Source: Diphasiastrum complanatum (Eukaryota; Streptophyta; Lycopodiopsida; Lycopodiales; Lycopodiaceae). Taken from it: a stretch of 64,000 bases of DNA. Below are positions 16,721-28,740 of this stretch, piece by piece. The stretch covers positions 65,772,163 to 65,836,162 of the forward strand of contig CM055094.1 of NCBI GenBank assembly GCA_029204225.1. Reading direction: 5' to 3'. The first letter of the stretch is position 1. The number at the start of each line of letters is the position of its first letter. The notes under the pieces were generated by a model. It did not search any database. It worked only from the letters and a program-made list of their open reading frames with translations, and was not told the origin of the DNA. The translations under genes were made by a program, and so were the position numbers.

Positions 16721-18790
16721 AACGAGCTATGTCTCATTATGAAAGCTATGCATAATGGATCTAAATTTTCCCACATGCATTTCACACATGGACTAGCCCT
16801 CACATGTGTGGATTTATCTAGATACCAAACATTTAACTTGTTTGAAGACAAAAATTGTCAAATTCAACACTCCTCCTCAATTTTTAGCTTGATACATCTA
16901 TCCACAAATCCTAAGGCTGATCTTAGCTTGATAAAAGAAGCCTTTGGAAAGGCTTTAGTGATTATATCAGCAAGGCAATTTGATGAAGATACAAGTTGAA
17001 GTTTGATCTCCTTTGCGTGAACCTTCTCCCTCACAAAATGGTGAGCAATCTCTATGTGATTGCTCCTTGCATGGGATGTCGGATTGGTTGCAAGTGCTTG
17101 GGCTGATTGGCTATCACAATAGCTAAGTGGATCCTGCTTTTCCTTCATGACTTGTAGCTCTACCAATAGCCTCTTTAGCCACAAAGCCTCCTTGGTTGTT
17201 GATGTTAAGGCCTTGTATTCTGACTCGGTTGAGGAAAGTGAAATTGTATCTTGCTTTTTGGAAAGCTAAGATACTATGTGATCACATAGAAAGGTAGCAA
17301 AAGCACATGTGGACTTCCTATCCACCTTGTCACCTACAAAATCAGCATTCTAATAGTCTCTCAAAGCAAGATTTGTTCCATGATAAACTATGCCAAAGTT
17401 CTTGATGGTCGAGATGTACCTTAACATCCTTTTGGCACTTTTCCAATGACAAACTAATGGATTTTGCATAGATTGCCTTAGCTTACCAACACTAGAACTT
17501 AGATCATGTCTAATTATAGTTAGAGATATTAGGGAGCCTATAATCCTTCTATTCATCACAACTATTAGAAACTTTTACATTTTGCTCCATAGGAGTATCT
17601 ACTCCTTTGCATTTTTTCATTCCAAATTTCTCTAAGATAGAAGATGCATATTTGGATTGAAAAATAAAACTAAAATCCACTTCTATGCCTAGTATGAAAT
17701 GAAGAATTCCAAGATCTACCATCTTAACTCTCTAGACAATGCAATCTTTACTTCTCTCATGTCATCTTGATCATTACCACTAAGAATAATGTCATCTACA
17801 TACAACATGAGAATTATGATCTTCCCTTCATTGAATCTCATGTATAAGGAAGGCTCATAAGAGCTAACTACAAAAATGAATAGAGATTAAGAAAGAGTTC
17901 AACCTAGAATACCAAGCTCTAGGTGCTTGCTTGAGCCCATAGAGGCTCCTTTGCAATAAGCATAACTTGTCTTCAAGATCCTCCTTGATGAAGCCCTCAG
18001 GTTTCCATGTTGTTGAGGAGTATATGGACATGTTAGCTCTATTTTAATGTCATTGGACTTACAAAACTCTATCATACTAGTGGATATGTACTCTCCTCCA
18101 TTATCACATCTCAATACTTTAATCTCAGTATCAAGTTGATTTTCAACAAGAGTTTTGAGCTTATTAAAGGAATCAAACATTTTACTTTTGGAAGCCAAAA
18201 GGTCAATCCAAGTGTATCTAGAGTAATCATCTATAAAAGATACATACACTTTAGCACCTCCATTGGATGCTTAAGAAAAAGAATGCACATCAGAATGAAT
18301 AAGTTCTAATGATTTGGAAGCTCTAGTAGAAGAGTTAGAAAATGGTAGCTTGTGAACCTTTGAGAGGCTACAAGCTTCACAAAACTTTCCACACTTTGAC
18401 ATTGAATTTGGAAGGCCGAGTGCAAGTTCCTTAGAGCATAGGATCTCCATTGATTTGAAGTTGGGATGCCCCAACCTCTTATGCCAAAGCTCCACTTGAA
18501 TAAGCTCCTCCTTAGCCATGTTCACACTTCCAAAAAACAATTTGAACGACCTCCCTTGCTTGAATCCCTTTGCAATGCAATTGTCAAGATTGAGCAAACA
18601 CCATTTTTGAAGTGCACATCTAGACCGTTATCCATTAATTTTCCAACGCAAAGCAAGCTCTTAGTAATATTTGGAACTGTTAGTACATTTTCAAGATCCA
18701 ATCTTTTAGAGGATCCAAGACATAAAGGAATTGCTCCTACTCCATCTATTCTACATTCTTGATCACTTGCTATTACAGTAGACTTTTAGA
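16721..18790 (-). mobile_element. Internally deleted copia element, 3' part with partial LTR
   Basis: Reading from high to low coordinates: end of protease, pre-integrase zinc finger (LWHKRLGHPNF, CEACSLSKVHKLPF, about 18500-18360), integrase core (HSDVHSFS, FIDDYSRYTW, PYTPQQHG), then an abrupt jump near 18005 to RT (PEGFIKEDLE, SLYGLKQAPRAWYSRLN), RT C-terminus and RNase H (SYCDSQSAQALATNP, ADIITKAFPKA) ending LKIEEEC. A purine tract (TGAGGAGGAG) is followed by TGTTGAATTTGAC at 16868, the start of an LTR that matches 59895 onward ('aaatgtttggtatctag', 'atgcat'). About 400 codons between integrase and RT are missing, including most RT catalytic sequence. Several stops. Confidence 0.8.
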
Positions 18791-19640
18791 ACCATAAGTG
18801 CATGATGGATGAATGTTAGACTTAAGCGCGTGTTGGGGAAACCGCTCAAGTCCCAGCGCCCTTTGAGGCACCAACGCAACATGTGGTATTAGATACGATT
18901 AGCCAGTCAACTACGCAAGTCTCACAGGGATGGCCACTCTTTGGGATTTGTCAAGACAGTTGTTGTGCAAGGTGCTGCCCACAGTGTAAGCATCGGTGTG
19001 TCCATAATCGGGTGGTCGACAAAACGGGGGACTTGATGAGTCAAGGTGCTGCCCTTGAGGTGTAAGCATGGTCAATTCTTGCGGTTCGGTCCTGGCACCG
19101 TCTGCACGTAGTAGTAGTAGGATAGATGAGGCAAAGTGCTGCCTAGGTAGGTGAAAGCACGGTCTGTGCCTTGTGGGGTGCGGGGTGACATATTCGAACT
19201 GTACGGGTTAACCATTGATATAGAGATGCTACTCGAATTCGGGTGTAAAGCATAGGTGGTTAGCTGTCGGTGCGGGATAGTTGTCGATCGTTGAGCTATA
19301 AGGGCTATCGACCAGAGTTGGTGGGGCGTGATTGAGGCAATGTGCTACTTAATGGTGAAAGCACGGATGGTTGGATGGATGTTTCCTCATGGGCTAATTC
19401 TGTGATAGATTTGTGTAGGCACGGCTAGGCAAAGGTCCTACATCCGGTCTCAGGGGGGATGTGGCTTGAGAGGGGTCCTCTGTGTTAGCTTTGGTTGGTA
19501 TGTTCTGTCTGTTGCGTGCTTGCTTTAATACAAATGACATGGTTCCTACTTGGCTCTCTGGTGATGTGAGCGTGCTAGTTTGAGGAGGAGATACTTTTAT
19601 ATGGAAGCTGATTTAATAAAGAAGAAAAGAGAGTTGTGGG
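18791..19640. repeat. GC-richer sequence with a recurring GTGCTGCC...GTAAGCA motif
   Basis: The pattern CAA(G/A)GTGCTGCC, a short spacer, then TG(T/A)AAGCA(T/C) occurs at about 18969, 19043 and 19133, with a weaker one at 19338 (CAATGTGCTACTT...GAAAGCACGG). Spacing is 74, 90 and about 205 bp. Base composition differs from its AT-rich neighbours. No coding frame is supported. Possibly the leader or LTR of an unidentified element. Confidence 0.4.
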
Positions 19641-21085
19641 GCGCGGCTGACAGAGGATGATTTGGTTGATCCTTTTATAAATCAAGTACATCCACGAGTT
19701 GTGTACTGTCCAGCAAGCCTTCACATTTGCAAAGAGTGCCTAGTCTGTGAAAAAAGTGGATCTTGAGTGGATCCAAACTTCCAAAATACTTGGCTAAGAT
19801 CTTTGCACAACAAGCTACAAAAGCTAGAAATGGCAAAGCATCCTAATGCTACCTTTGATACACATGAACTTGACAAAGCATTCAAGAGACAAAAGAAACT
19901 AATAAAAGGTACTAATGGCAGCCAAAAATAACAGCAAACAGGCCTTAATACATAGCCTACCACTTTTGGAAATCTCCTAAGATCATACACAAAATCTTGA
20001 AGACAATACACAAAGCAATGCTCTCAATGGAGGAAGAAACTGTGACAATGATTTATTGATCTCTCTCAACAACACAATAAGTTTCTCCAACCTGTTCTCC
20101 ACAAATTTCAGCCTAATATAGGTGAGAGAGATGACTCTCTCTCCTCTCTCTAGAACTTAGGACCCAAATTTAGGGCACCAGTAGCCTAAAATAGCCAATT
20201 TTGGCCTATATGTCCAAATAACATGATTTTGGTGTCATTTTGAAGGTCCTGAAGTTTGAGACTTCTTGAACATGAAATATATACTAAAATGAAAGTACCT
20301 AGGCCTCTTTCACACGTGTGAAATTTTATATTTAAAACTATGTACAAAAATTGCCAATTTAGGCCTCAAACTAGCTAGGAAATGTTGACAATTTTCACAT
20401 AGTCATCCAGATCCACCAATGGGAGCCATAGGTGCTCATTTCCCAAAGTTGACTATTCTCTTTGGCTAGGAAACAAAAACCTAGTCTTCCACATTTATAG
20501 GAATATTTTCTATAAAATAGGATCTAATGGAATCTTCCTATCTTATCTTCTAGAAGCTTATCCACACGTGTGAATGGTATCTTGGCATGTGTGAGTAATA
20601 GCTCATTCACATGGAAGTCCAATCTATTTACACAAAGTTTGACCAATTTGACCATTTTCAAGATTCTACTCAAAGGTCAATTTCACACTAGTGTAGATCA
20701 AGCTAAAATTAATCTAACTTTATAAAAAGCAGAAGTTTAGATAGCATGCAATGTCATACTGTATGCATGCAAGCCACATGCAATCAGTGCATGCAACATG
20801 CAAAGTGGTTTATGTGATCTACACATGTCTAGGCAGTTTTATGAGTTGACATGCAATACATGCAACATCCATGCATGCAGTTACACATGTGGATCTTTGG
20901 TAGGTGAATTAGTTCAGTTAAGTGGACTTACCATGCAACTCCATTGTAGGAATTCGAGTCTCTCTCATGTAGGGAAAGCTTGACATGTTTTGCAATATTG
21001 TGAACAATGAGATTTTGGTGTTTTGGACTCATTATCTCTCTACCCGAGTTTTCCATCATTGATTTTTTCTCTCTACCCAAGAGCA
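19641..21085. other. Unassigned sequence, possibly LTR-derived
   Basis: Carries scattered motifs like those in the copia LTRs here (CACACGTGTGAA, TCCACACGTGTGAATGG) and, at 20720-20900, many short GCATGCAA and CATGCAACATG repeats. No gene recognised. Confidence 0.35.
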
Positions 21086-21087
21086 AG

Positions 21088-24000
21088 CTATTTTTCCCAT
21101 ACTGAGCACTTAGAATTATTTCTGACATTTTGCAGATCCTGCAGCAGCCTCCTTAGCCAGATTATTTCCTTCATTGTTGATGTAGCTGCAACATATTCTA
21201 ATTTTGTGGAGGACAAAGAAATGCATTTCTGCTTTCTGTTGTTCCATGAAATGGGTCCTCTTGCAAGGAAACAAATGTAGCCTGATGTGGAATTTCTGGC
21301 ATCCATGCTGCCCAATTTGAATTTGAGTAAGTGGTCGATGTGAGTGCAGCTTTTGTATTGCCATTATAGCTCAAAGCATAGTGCTTTGTAGCTTGAATGT
21401 ACCTCAGTACTCTTTGCAGAGCTTTCTAGTGTTGTAGGCTTGGATTGGATATATACTAAGACAACGTGCTTATTGCATATGCTAGATCAAGTCGTGTGCA
21501 GATCATAGAATACATAATAGATCCTATGGCAAACTGATAAGGATACCTGCACATTTCTTGCTGATCTTCTTGAGTTTTGGGGCACATGTCTTTGGACAAC
21601 TTAGCTCCTAGATCCATAGGTGTGTCTATGGGCTTGCAGTCGTCCATGTCAGATCTGCGAAGTACATTAGTCAAGTAGGATTCTTGGCTTATAGCTATCC
21701 TTCTGCCTGCGCAATCTTTGCTAATCTCCATACCAAGAAGGTAATGGACTGGGCCTAAATCAATCATTTCAAACTCTGATAAAAGCAGAGATTTGCTTTC
21801 CAATATTGCAGTCTGCGGAGCAAGAAGTAAAATTGTGCTGCAACAAGAAGTGATTAATTCTGTCATACCAGGCTCTGGGAGCTTGCTTAAGACCATATAA
21901 AGCCTTATGCAATTTACATACCAATGCTCCTTCCCTTGAAGGACGTAACCTTCTGGTTGATATATAAATATATCTTCTTGCACAAATCCGTGTAGGAATG
22001 TCGTCTGGATGTCCATCTAGTGAATGTCCAGATCTTCTGTAACAGCTATAGCCAGTAAGGTACGAATAGACTAATGATTTACCACTGGACTAAAGGTCTC
22101 AGTGTAGTCTATCACATATACTTGTTCAAAGCCTTTAACCACCAGTCTAGCTTTCCATTTGGATATGGATTCATCGAGTTTAAGCTTTAGTTTAAAGATC
22201 TACTTGGAGTCAATTGGCTTTACACCAGTAGGAGGATTGACAAGACTCCAGGTCTTTTTCTTCATTAGAGACTGATACTCAGCATCCATGGCAGCCTTCT
22301 AATTGTCTGAATCGGACATTGACAGAGCTTCTACAACTGTGGCAGGTTCATCGTGACTGATGAACACTTGAGGGACAAAAGATCAAGCTGTTGTCGTTGT
22401 CTTGAAGACCTTCAAACTGCATGTGCTTGAGTGGATGATTCTCCTTGGTGAATGACTGGGATCGTTGCATCTTGTGGTTGAACAATCGTGGGTCTGGGCC
22501 CATCGATGGTAAGTGGAGCTGTTGGGACAAACTCCTTTGTCTGAACAGTTGTAGGTTGTTGCCTAACGATGGATGGTGGAGCTGCTATGTCATACTCTTG
22601 CATCAACTGCTTTTGCTTGAAATCGTGATACTTGTCTTCAAGAAAGACAACATCACGACTGACCTGAATCAACATCATAGACGTGATATGCTTTATGCGA
22701 TATTGAGTAGCCGATGAAGATGTTTTTACAGCTTACTGGGTCTAGCTTCTTCCTCAGATCAGATGGCACTTGTGCATAGAAGAGACATCTGAAAACACGT
22801 AGGTGTTTCATGCTTGGTTTGTAGCCGTAGTAGGCTTCAAACAATGTCTTGGAATCAACTGCTTTAGTGCTGGAGTAGTTCTGCAGATAGTAAGCCATAG
22901 AGATTGCTTCTGTCCAGAATATTTGAGGTAAATGGACATTGGCTATCATGGATCGTGCCGCTTCCAATAGTGTGCGGTTCTTCTGCTCAGCTACTCTGTT
23001 TTGTTGAGGAGTGTAGCTTGTAGTAAACTGATGGTGCACACCACATGAAGACAAATAGTCCTTCATCTCATTTGATAAGTACTCTCCCCCTGAATCAGAT
23101 GGTAGGGCCTTGATTCTCTGACCAGTCTGATTCTCAGCATATTGCTTGAATTCTTTGAAACAAGCGAATGCTTCTGACTTTTTCTTAATGAACATTACTA
23201 TGGTAAAACGGGAGTAGTCATCAATGAATGTAATAAAATATAGAGCCTTACCCAAGAAAGGTATGCTCAGTCACTGTGTATCAGTGACAGAATGGACTTG
23301 GCTCTTCTGGCTTGTCCTCTTGGGGAAATCTGGTTCTAGGTTGTTTGCCTAGTAAGCAACTTTCACAAACAGATTGATTAGTTGTAGTAACAACATTTAT
23401 ATTCATGTCCTTGATGCAAATACAAGATTGAGCGCATATTTAGATGTCCTAATCTCTGATGTTATAAATTATCATCTGAACAACTCACAAAAAGTCAAAC
23501 TTCGTGACTCAGTATGTACAAATTTCCTTCTCTGTAAGCAGAGAGGATTTCCTTTGAATTCTCATCTAAAATAGTACATCGCCTAGCAGTAAACAAATCT
23601 CCATAGCCTTGATCAGTGATATTGCTTATAGACAATAAGTTCTTTGCTAATTTGGGTACATAAAGTACACCATTAAGCTGCCTAGTGATGCCATCAGAGA
23701 ATTGTAGTTGAATAGAGCTTTGGCCTTTGACTTGATGTGAACTGGAGTCACCAAAGAAGATGTACTTCGATTCTGTAGCTGTGAGTGTAGAGAAGAGGTC
23801 TTTGCATGGCGTCATGTGTTGAGAGGCACCTGAATCGAACTACCATTGATGGGCATCTCTACTGGGTTGGTCTTGCACCATCAGCGCTCTCTCATCTTGC
23901 GAATCTTTGACTGTGTCAGAGTTGCCTTGTTGCTACTGTTGCATCTTCTTTCTGGCTTCATTATGCTTGAGGACGCAGTCCTTGATATCGTGGTTGGTTC

Positions 24001-24150
24001 TTTTGCAATACCTACAAAATAGCTTGGTCTTGGATGATGATTGGTTGAGCTGTTGATGTTGTGGTTGTGATGCTGCTGGCTGTTCTACCTTTGTCTTCTT
24101 GTCCTTGAAGCCTTTCTTCTTCTTGGACTATTGCTTGGTTGAATAAAGTA
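21088..24150 (-). mobile_element. Decayed copia pol (knuckle to partial RNase H)
   Basis: From high to low coordinates: CCHC knuckle CRYCKRTNHDIKDC (about 24010-23970), protease FDSGASQHMTP (about 23845-23810), integrase from ALYFITFIDDYSRF through TSYTPQQNRVAEQKNRT to NIFIGYS (23250-22715), RT start MDIQTTFLHGFVQEDIF (22016), RT palm EFEMIDLGPVHYLLGMEIS, IDTPMDLGA, and RNase H RNSTSGYICF...ISLSSTKLEYVAATS ending near 21090. The YVDD region between about 21780 and 21850 is deleted and RNase H is cut before its last motifs. The gag is missing upstream of 24150, where unrelated + strand sequence begins. Same family as the fragment at 5.0-6.2 kb. Inactive. Confidence 0.85.
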
Positions 24151-24152
24151 CC

Positions 24153-25440
24153 ATGCATTTGGTACTCGTTGACGTGGACAAGCTTTTCCTCTTTATTTCT
24201 TCATGCCATAGACTTGCTCCAACGGACTTAACGATGACCTACCAAGCCTTGGGAGTATTCATCCAGGACACGGTAGCAGCCAGGGCATTATTGGATAGTC
24301 GGATACTCCATTTGACAATGAACAACACCCAGATGCGAGCAGAAATCATGAAGCTGTAGCAAGAGCTCATGATTGCTCAACAACACGAACAAGACGGGCA
24401 CCAGAAGATCAAAAAGCTGCAGCAGAAGGATGATGGCCTCAACCAATATATCCAAAGCCTCTCCAAAGCATTGAGAAATGCCTCCACCAAGGTGTGGGTC
24501 AGTTTGAAGCGTCCCAATGGCTTGCCCCCCTCCAGGCACAACTCCATTAATATGAAACAGAAAATAGGCGCCTGGGGGCGGAGGTACAAGCCCTGCAAAA
24601 CAAAAAACTTGTCTGGTTATCTCAACCCGCACTTGACTCAAGGCCACTCTCTCAAGAAGAGAAGAATCTTTTCAGACATAAGGTGCAGGTCTATAGTCAA
24701 ACTTTGAACAATCACCAAGCGGAGTTTGACAAATACCGAGCCAATGCAACTCAAGGCTTGTCAACAATTTATGGAAAAGAAGGCTCAACCTACCTCGGTG
24801 GTGTTTCCAACGCCACCTCTCTTTGATGCTGCATAGGCAAGCACGAGCCAAGACCAAGGCCAACAGGGAGCAGGGGCAATAAGTCAGGATCAAGGGTCAG
24901 GCGGTCAAGACCAAGGACCTCCTAATATTGGAGTTGAGACGCATGACCAAGGCCAAGACACGGGTCCCAGCCATAGCCATGAGGAAGGAGAAGCCTCCTC
25001 ATCAAGAGGCTCGCGAACTATATCTGCCAACCGGGCTTTCCGATGCCCCAAGTCCGTGGAGGAGAAAATCAATGAATTTCTAACAAGTATCTCCATGAGT
25101 CATCAAGAGGCGGCTGTCAGATCTCATTTTTGGCACAAACAATAAAAGGCAGCGAGCTGCAAGCACTAGCTGCCCTCCAATCACAACCTGAGTGGCGCCA
25201 ACAACTAATTGAACGGGACCCTGCGGCCATCAGGGCCTATGTGACCAGTCCACAATAGCTAAGGGTGAACGCGCATTTTCTGCCATGCACACGACAATCC
25301 AAATGGGCGGAATGCGACACTCCTCTGGACAAGATCACCATCCAGAACTGTAATTGGCCGAAAATCCCTTCAAAGCATGGTCGGGATATGGATGTAGACG
25401 TCGAAGGGCTCTCACCCAATTTTCTAATAATTATTTGAAC
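24153..25440 (+). pseudogene. Unrecognised coding remnant with coiled-coil and Gln-rich segments
   Basis: Translation gives MTYQALGVFIQDTVAARALLDSRI..., then a helical, charged segment (QELMIAQQHEQDGHQKIKKLQQ...DGLNQYIQSLSKALRNAS) typical of a coiled coil, a frameshift, PTSVVFPTPPLFDAA, a run of repeated DQGQ/SQDQG units (about 24850-24960), then RAFRCPKSVEEKINEFLTSISM and, after another shift, RQQLIERDPAAIRAYVTSPQ. At least three stops interrupt it. The layout (N-terminal coiled coil, Pro/Gln-rich linker) would suit a retroelement gag, but I recognise no family. Confidence 0.4.
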
Positions 25441-25860
25441 TGCCCTGACCCAAAAGTCCGCGCGGCAGCCACCTATGCCTAGGACTTAGAGTATCTAATG
25501 GGAATAAAAAAAAGAGTGGGATAAGTTTCTCCCACCAATATTCTTTGGTCCAAATAAGACATTAGCCTCAGAGAAAGTGGAAGATCAACTTCCAGTAGCT
25601 CGAGTTTACAAGCGTGGGTCGACCAAAGTTGGCTAACAAGAGTCCACAAGTCCCTTCACACGCCCAAGGACTTGAAGAAGATAGACCGAACAAGCTTTAT
25701 ATAAGATGTCACTGGCTACTTGATCCACCAGATGCGGGCCAAGAAGATTTTGTATAAAATCGGTAGAGTGCCGAGGGACCGACAATACTTCAGGCCATGG
25801 GTCCTGTTGGGGATATTCCCAACATAGAGCGAATAAAAGAAAATGAGCCAATAAATGTTC
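25441..25860. other. Unassigned sequence
   Basis: Continues from the decayed coding remnant. Near 25807 it holds the palindromic TGTTGGGGATATTCCCAACA, which resembles LTR termini, but no LTR could be delimited from it. Confidence 0.3.
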
Positions 25861-25865
25861 TGCGA

Positions 25866-26470
25866 GGACATGGTTTCCTGTGCGTATAAGCCCATGACCC
25901 AATGAGCACGCAAGGCGATTGTAAATAGAAATAATGGACTTGGGTCCCCCTTGTATTTAAAATAAAACTTGAGGCCCAAAGTCATTTTAAACTTAGAAGT
26001 CTATTATTTTAGAGTTGGGTCCAACTTGGGCTCACATGAATCTTGTGAATTCTAATGTACTTTTTGTGAACCCTTGGATTAACTTGGATCCAAGATGAAT
26101 GGATAGGATTAGTGTACATATTACCCAATAGTATTTTGGGGCAAGGGCCTTCCCCATTTATAAAAAGGCACCTCATGTACTCTATTTGCATGCTTAATGA
26201 GAAGGAGGAAACTCTACCAAATTTTGGAGAGAAGCATCATCATTTGCTATTCACTACTTGCTAATGTGTTTGATTGTGTTTTCCTTTTGCTCTCAAGTCT
26301 GCAAGTTTTTGGTTTCCATGGTTAAAGTTTTTGCATTAGCAAGCACAAGGAGCATTTGAGCTAACCTCCACCCTCACTCTCTCTCTCTCCACCTTCTCTC
26401 TATTACTCTTTTCCTCTCTTCTATTCTATTCTTCTCCTTCACAAGATCATGATGAATGTTAGTTTAGTGG
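25866..26470 (+). repeat. LTR-like dispersed repeat, copy A
   Basis: Shares ordered blocks with 55430-55790: GCGTATAAGCCCA, CCCAATGAGCACGCA, CTCACATGAAT.TTGTGA, and CCAATAG followed by GGGCAAGGGCCTTCCCCAT. A TATA-like TTTATAAAAAGG follows at 26157. Structure suggests an LTR on the + strand, but neither end is certain. Confidence 0.5.
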
Positions 26471-26644
26471 AGTAGAGTTAGGGGTGTGTAGTGTTGGTGG
26501 TGATAGGGTTAGAGAAAAAGTAGAGAACTATCTAAAAGTAGCATTTATTCATAGTTAGGCAACTATCCAGTGTTCTAACCCTTGTTGACAGGCGGGAGGG
26601 CTACTACGACACGAGATCTTCGACCCTACAACAATCTGTAAAGG

Positions 26645-27374
26645 TGATGAACCCATTATTGACAATCCATCTAGAAGAAAGAATCAATGCGCAAGGGCAT
26701 TTACAATGTCTGTCTCTGATTGCAAGTGATGTTTTGTTCTATCTTCTGTTATCTGTTCTATTATTTGAATACGCAGATGGTATTCAATATATACATAATT
26801 TTTATAGGTGTGTAGATGAAGAAGATACAAAAGTGATTGTGCTGTCTGTAGGAGATCGTGGGTGGTTGCTGTTGTTGTCAAAACTGATTGCACAGTACAT
26901 GAAACGAGCGTGAGGAGGCCGCGACGTCGGGCTTTGCTAAAATTAACGCTGATGAAAATGCGAAAAACATGAGACTCTGACAAATGCCTAGGGCACATTT
27001 GGCATTTGTAGGACACCTTCGGCATTTGTAGGGCAGTGTCGTCTTTTTCGTCTGTCATAAATTACGTGTAAAAATATGGTGTCGTCTTTTTCATCTTTTT
27101 CACATTTTTCGCCTGTTCCAATTTGCTTGTATTTATGCAAACTGTCGCTTTTTTGGAAGTGTCACAAACACTTGATTGCTCTGGGTGGCCCAAAGGTTAA
27201 AAAACGATAGTGTCGCATTTTTCGCCTGTGGGAATTCCCGAGTAAAAATGCAGACTGTACGACAATCAATTCAAATATGCAGACTGTGCGACAACATGAG
27301 TAAAAATGCAGTAGCATGAATGGAGGCAGATTAACATAGGATTTAGGAGAGTAGATGAGAGAAATCCAACACCC
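26645..27374 (-). repeat. Probable 3' LTR of a copia element
   Basis: On the - strand a purine tract (AATTAAGGGGGGG) just after the copia RNase H stop is followed by TGTTGGATTTCTCTC, the expected LTR start. The LTR body holds repeated GCGAAAAATG and GACGACAC motifs and runs to about 26645, where its end is not sharply defined. Confidence 0.5.
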
Positions 27375-27378
27375 CCCC

Positions 27379-27770
27379 TTAATTCGGATCCGTGAATGCC
27401 TTGATCTTCATACTAAGCAATGCACAAAACTTGTTGTGTGCATTAGCACTTAATGTCTTTGTGAATATATTTGCAACCATGTCCTGCGTTCTATAGTACG
27501 TTAAGCTTATCTCCTTGTTGAGAACCTTACCCCTAATGTAGTGATATCGGATCTCAATGTGCTTACTCCTAGAATGAAATCTAGGGTTGGCCGATAAGGC
27601 AATAGCACTCTGATTATCACATAATATGATTGTAGGGCTGTACTGATACAAACTAATGTCTGACAAAAAATTTCTCAACCAAAACGCTTCTTTAATGGAT
27701 TGAGAAGCAGCAATGTATTCTACTTCTGTAGAAGAAAGAGATAGAGGCTATGGTCCAGCATACTATTCCA
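27379..27770 (-). pseudogene. Copia RNase H C-terminal fragment
   Basis: The - strand encodes PLSLSSTEVEYIAASQSIKEAFWL, IILCDNQSAIALSANPRFHSRSKHIEI and DMVANIFTKTLSANAHNKFCALL, the conserved end of copia pol, ending at a stop beside a purine tract. One stop precedes it. The rest of the element is missing: + strand gypsy sequence begins at about 27780. Confidence 0.85.
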
Positions 27771-27784
27771 TTGGTACTTGATGC

Positions 27785-28740
27785 AATCCCAAAAGTAATA
27801 TGATTTTATTGATGTAATCCAAATTTTATGGAAGTGATCAAGAAAGAGTTGTAGTGATTTCTAGATGTTGATTTCATTTATGAGATCGAGCACATGGAGT
27901 GAGTTTCACCGATTGTTATCGTACCAAAGAAAAGGGCAAGATGCAAATTCATTTGGACCTGATGGATTTATATGCAATGACATGGAAGGATCACTTTTCA
28001 CTACCTTTCACAAAAAGCATATTGTGATATCCAGACATGGCATTGCTATGGATCTACCTCCACCAGGCATGATTTGGGAAGTTTACATTTTTATGGGCCA
28101 TGCGAACTACTATTGCATTTTTATCTTATTCTTCATCGACTTAGCATGACCTATCTATAAGTTGACAATTATTCCTATCTGGACTATTGAAGCCTTGGAG
28201 TTATTTGAGAAGCTAAAGAATGTCTTGATATCCACACCAATTTTAAGGGCACCAAATTGGAATATTGAGTTTTATGTGCATATTGATGTTTTCAAATATG
28301 TTATTGAATCAATTTTAACACAGACTAGGAAATACAAGAAAGATTTTCCAACACAGTTGTCAATTGAAGATGCTAAGGTGAACTACTCCACAACAGAACG
28401 CGAAGCTTTAACAATGATTATTCCAATCAAGAAATATGATCAATATTTGATAACAACACATTTAACTTTTTATACGGATCATCAACCTTTATTGTATTTG
28501 GTGAACAAGACATGCAATACTGGTCGTTACTTTTATTATTAGAGTTTGATTTTAGTGTTGTAGTTCAAAAGGACAAACAACATTATATTGCAGATCATGT
28601 GTCAAAGATATTGTCAACAGTGGTTAATACTGAAGTTGATGATGAGCTACTTGATGCCGCATTGTTTAGGAAGCGATACCTGAGTGAGAAGTTGATTGTT
28701 ATATACCTATGTAACCAGCAGTACTTCAGTGACCCCTATG
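27785..28740 (+). mobile_element. Decayed Ty3/gypsy RT-RNase H fragment
   Basis: Frames give FLDVDFIYEIEHMEWVSPIV, VPKKKGKMQIHLDLMDL (RT N-terminal fingers), then a jump near 28020 to the end of RT (GHANYYCIF; LKNVLISTPILRAPNW), and RNase H (FYVHIDVFKYVIESILTQ, VNYSTTEREALTMI, FYTDHQPLLYLVNKT), followed by FDFSVVVQKDKQHYIADHVSK. The central RT with the YxDD motif is deleted. RNase H has the first Asp (HIDVF for canonical HTDAS) and the Glu and later Asp. Stops at 28148 and 28540. Confidence 0.8.

Noticed and set aside
16547-16999. 150-codon + strand frame
   Set aside because: It overlaps the LTR and RNase H C-terminus of a - strand copia element and has no protein-like motif.
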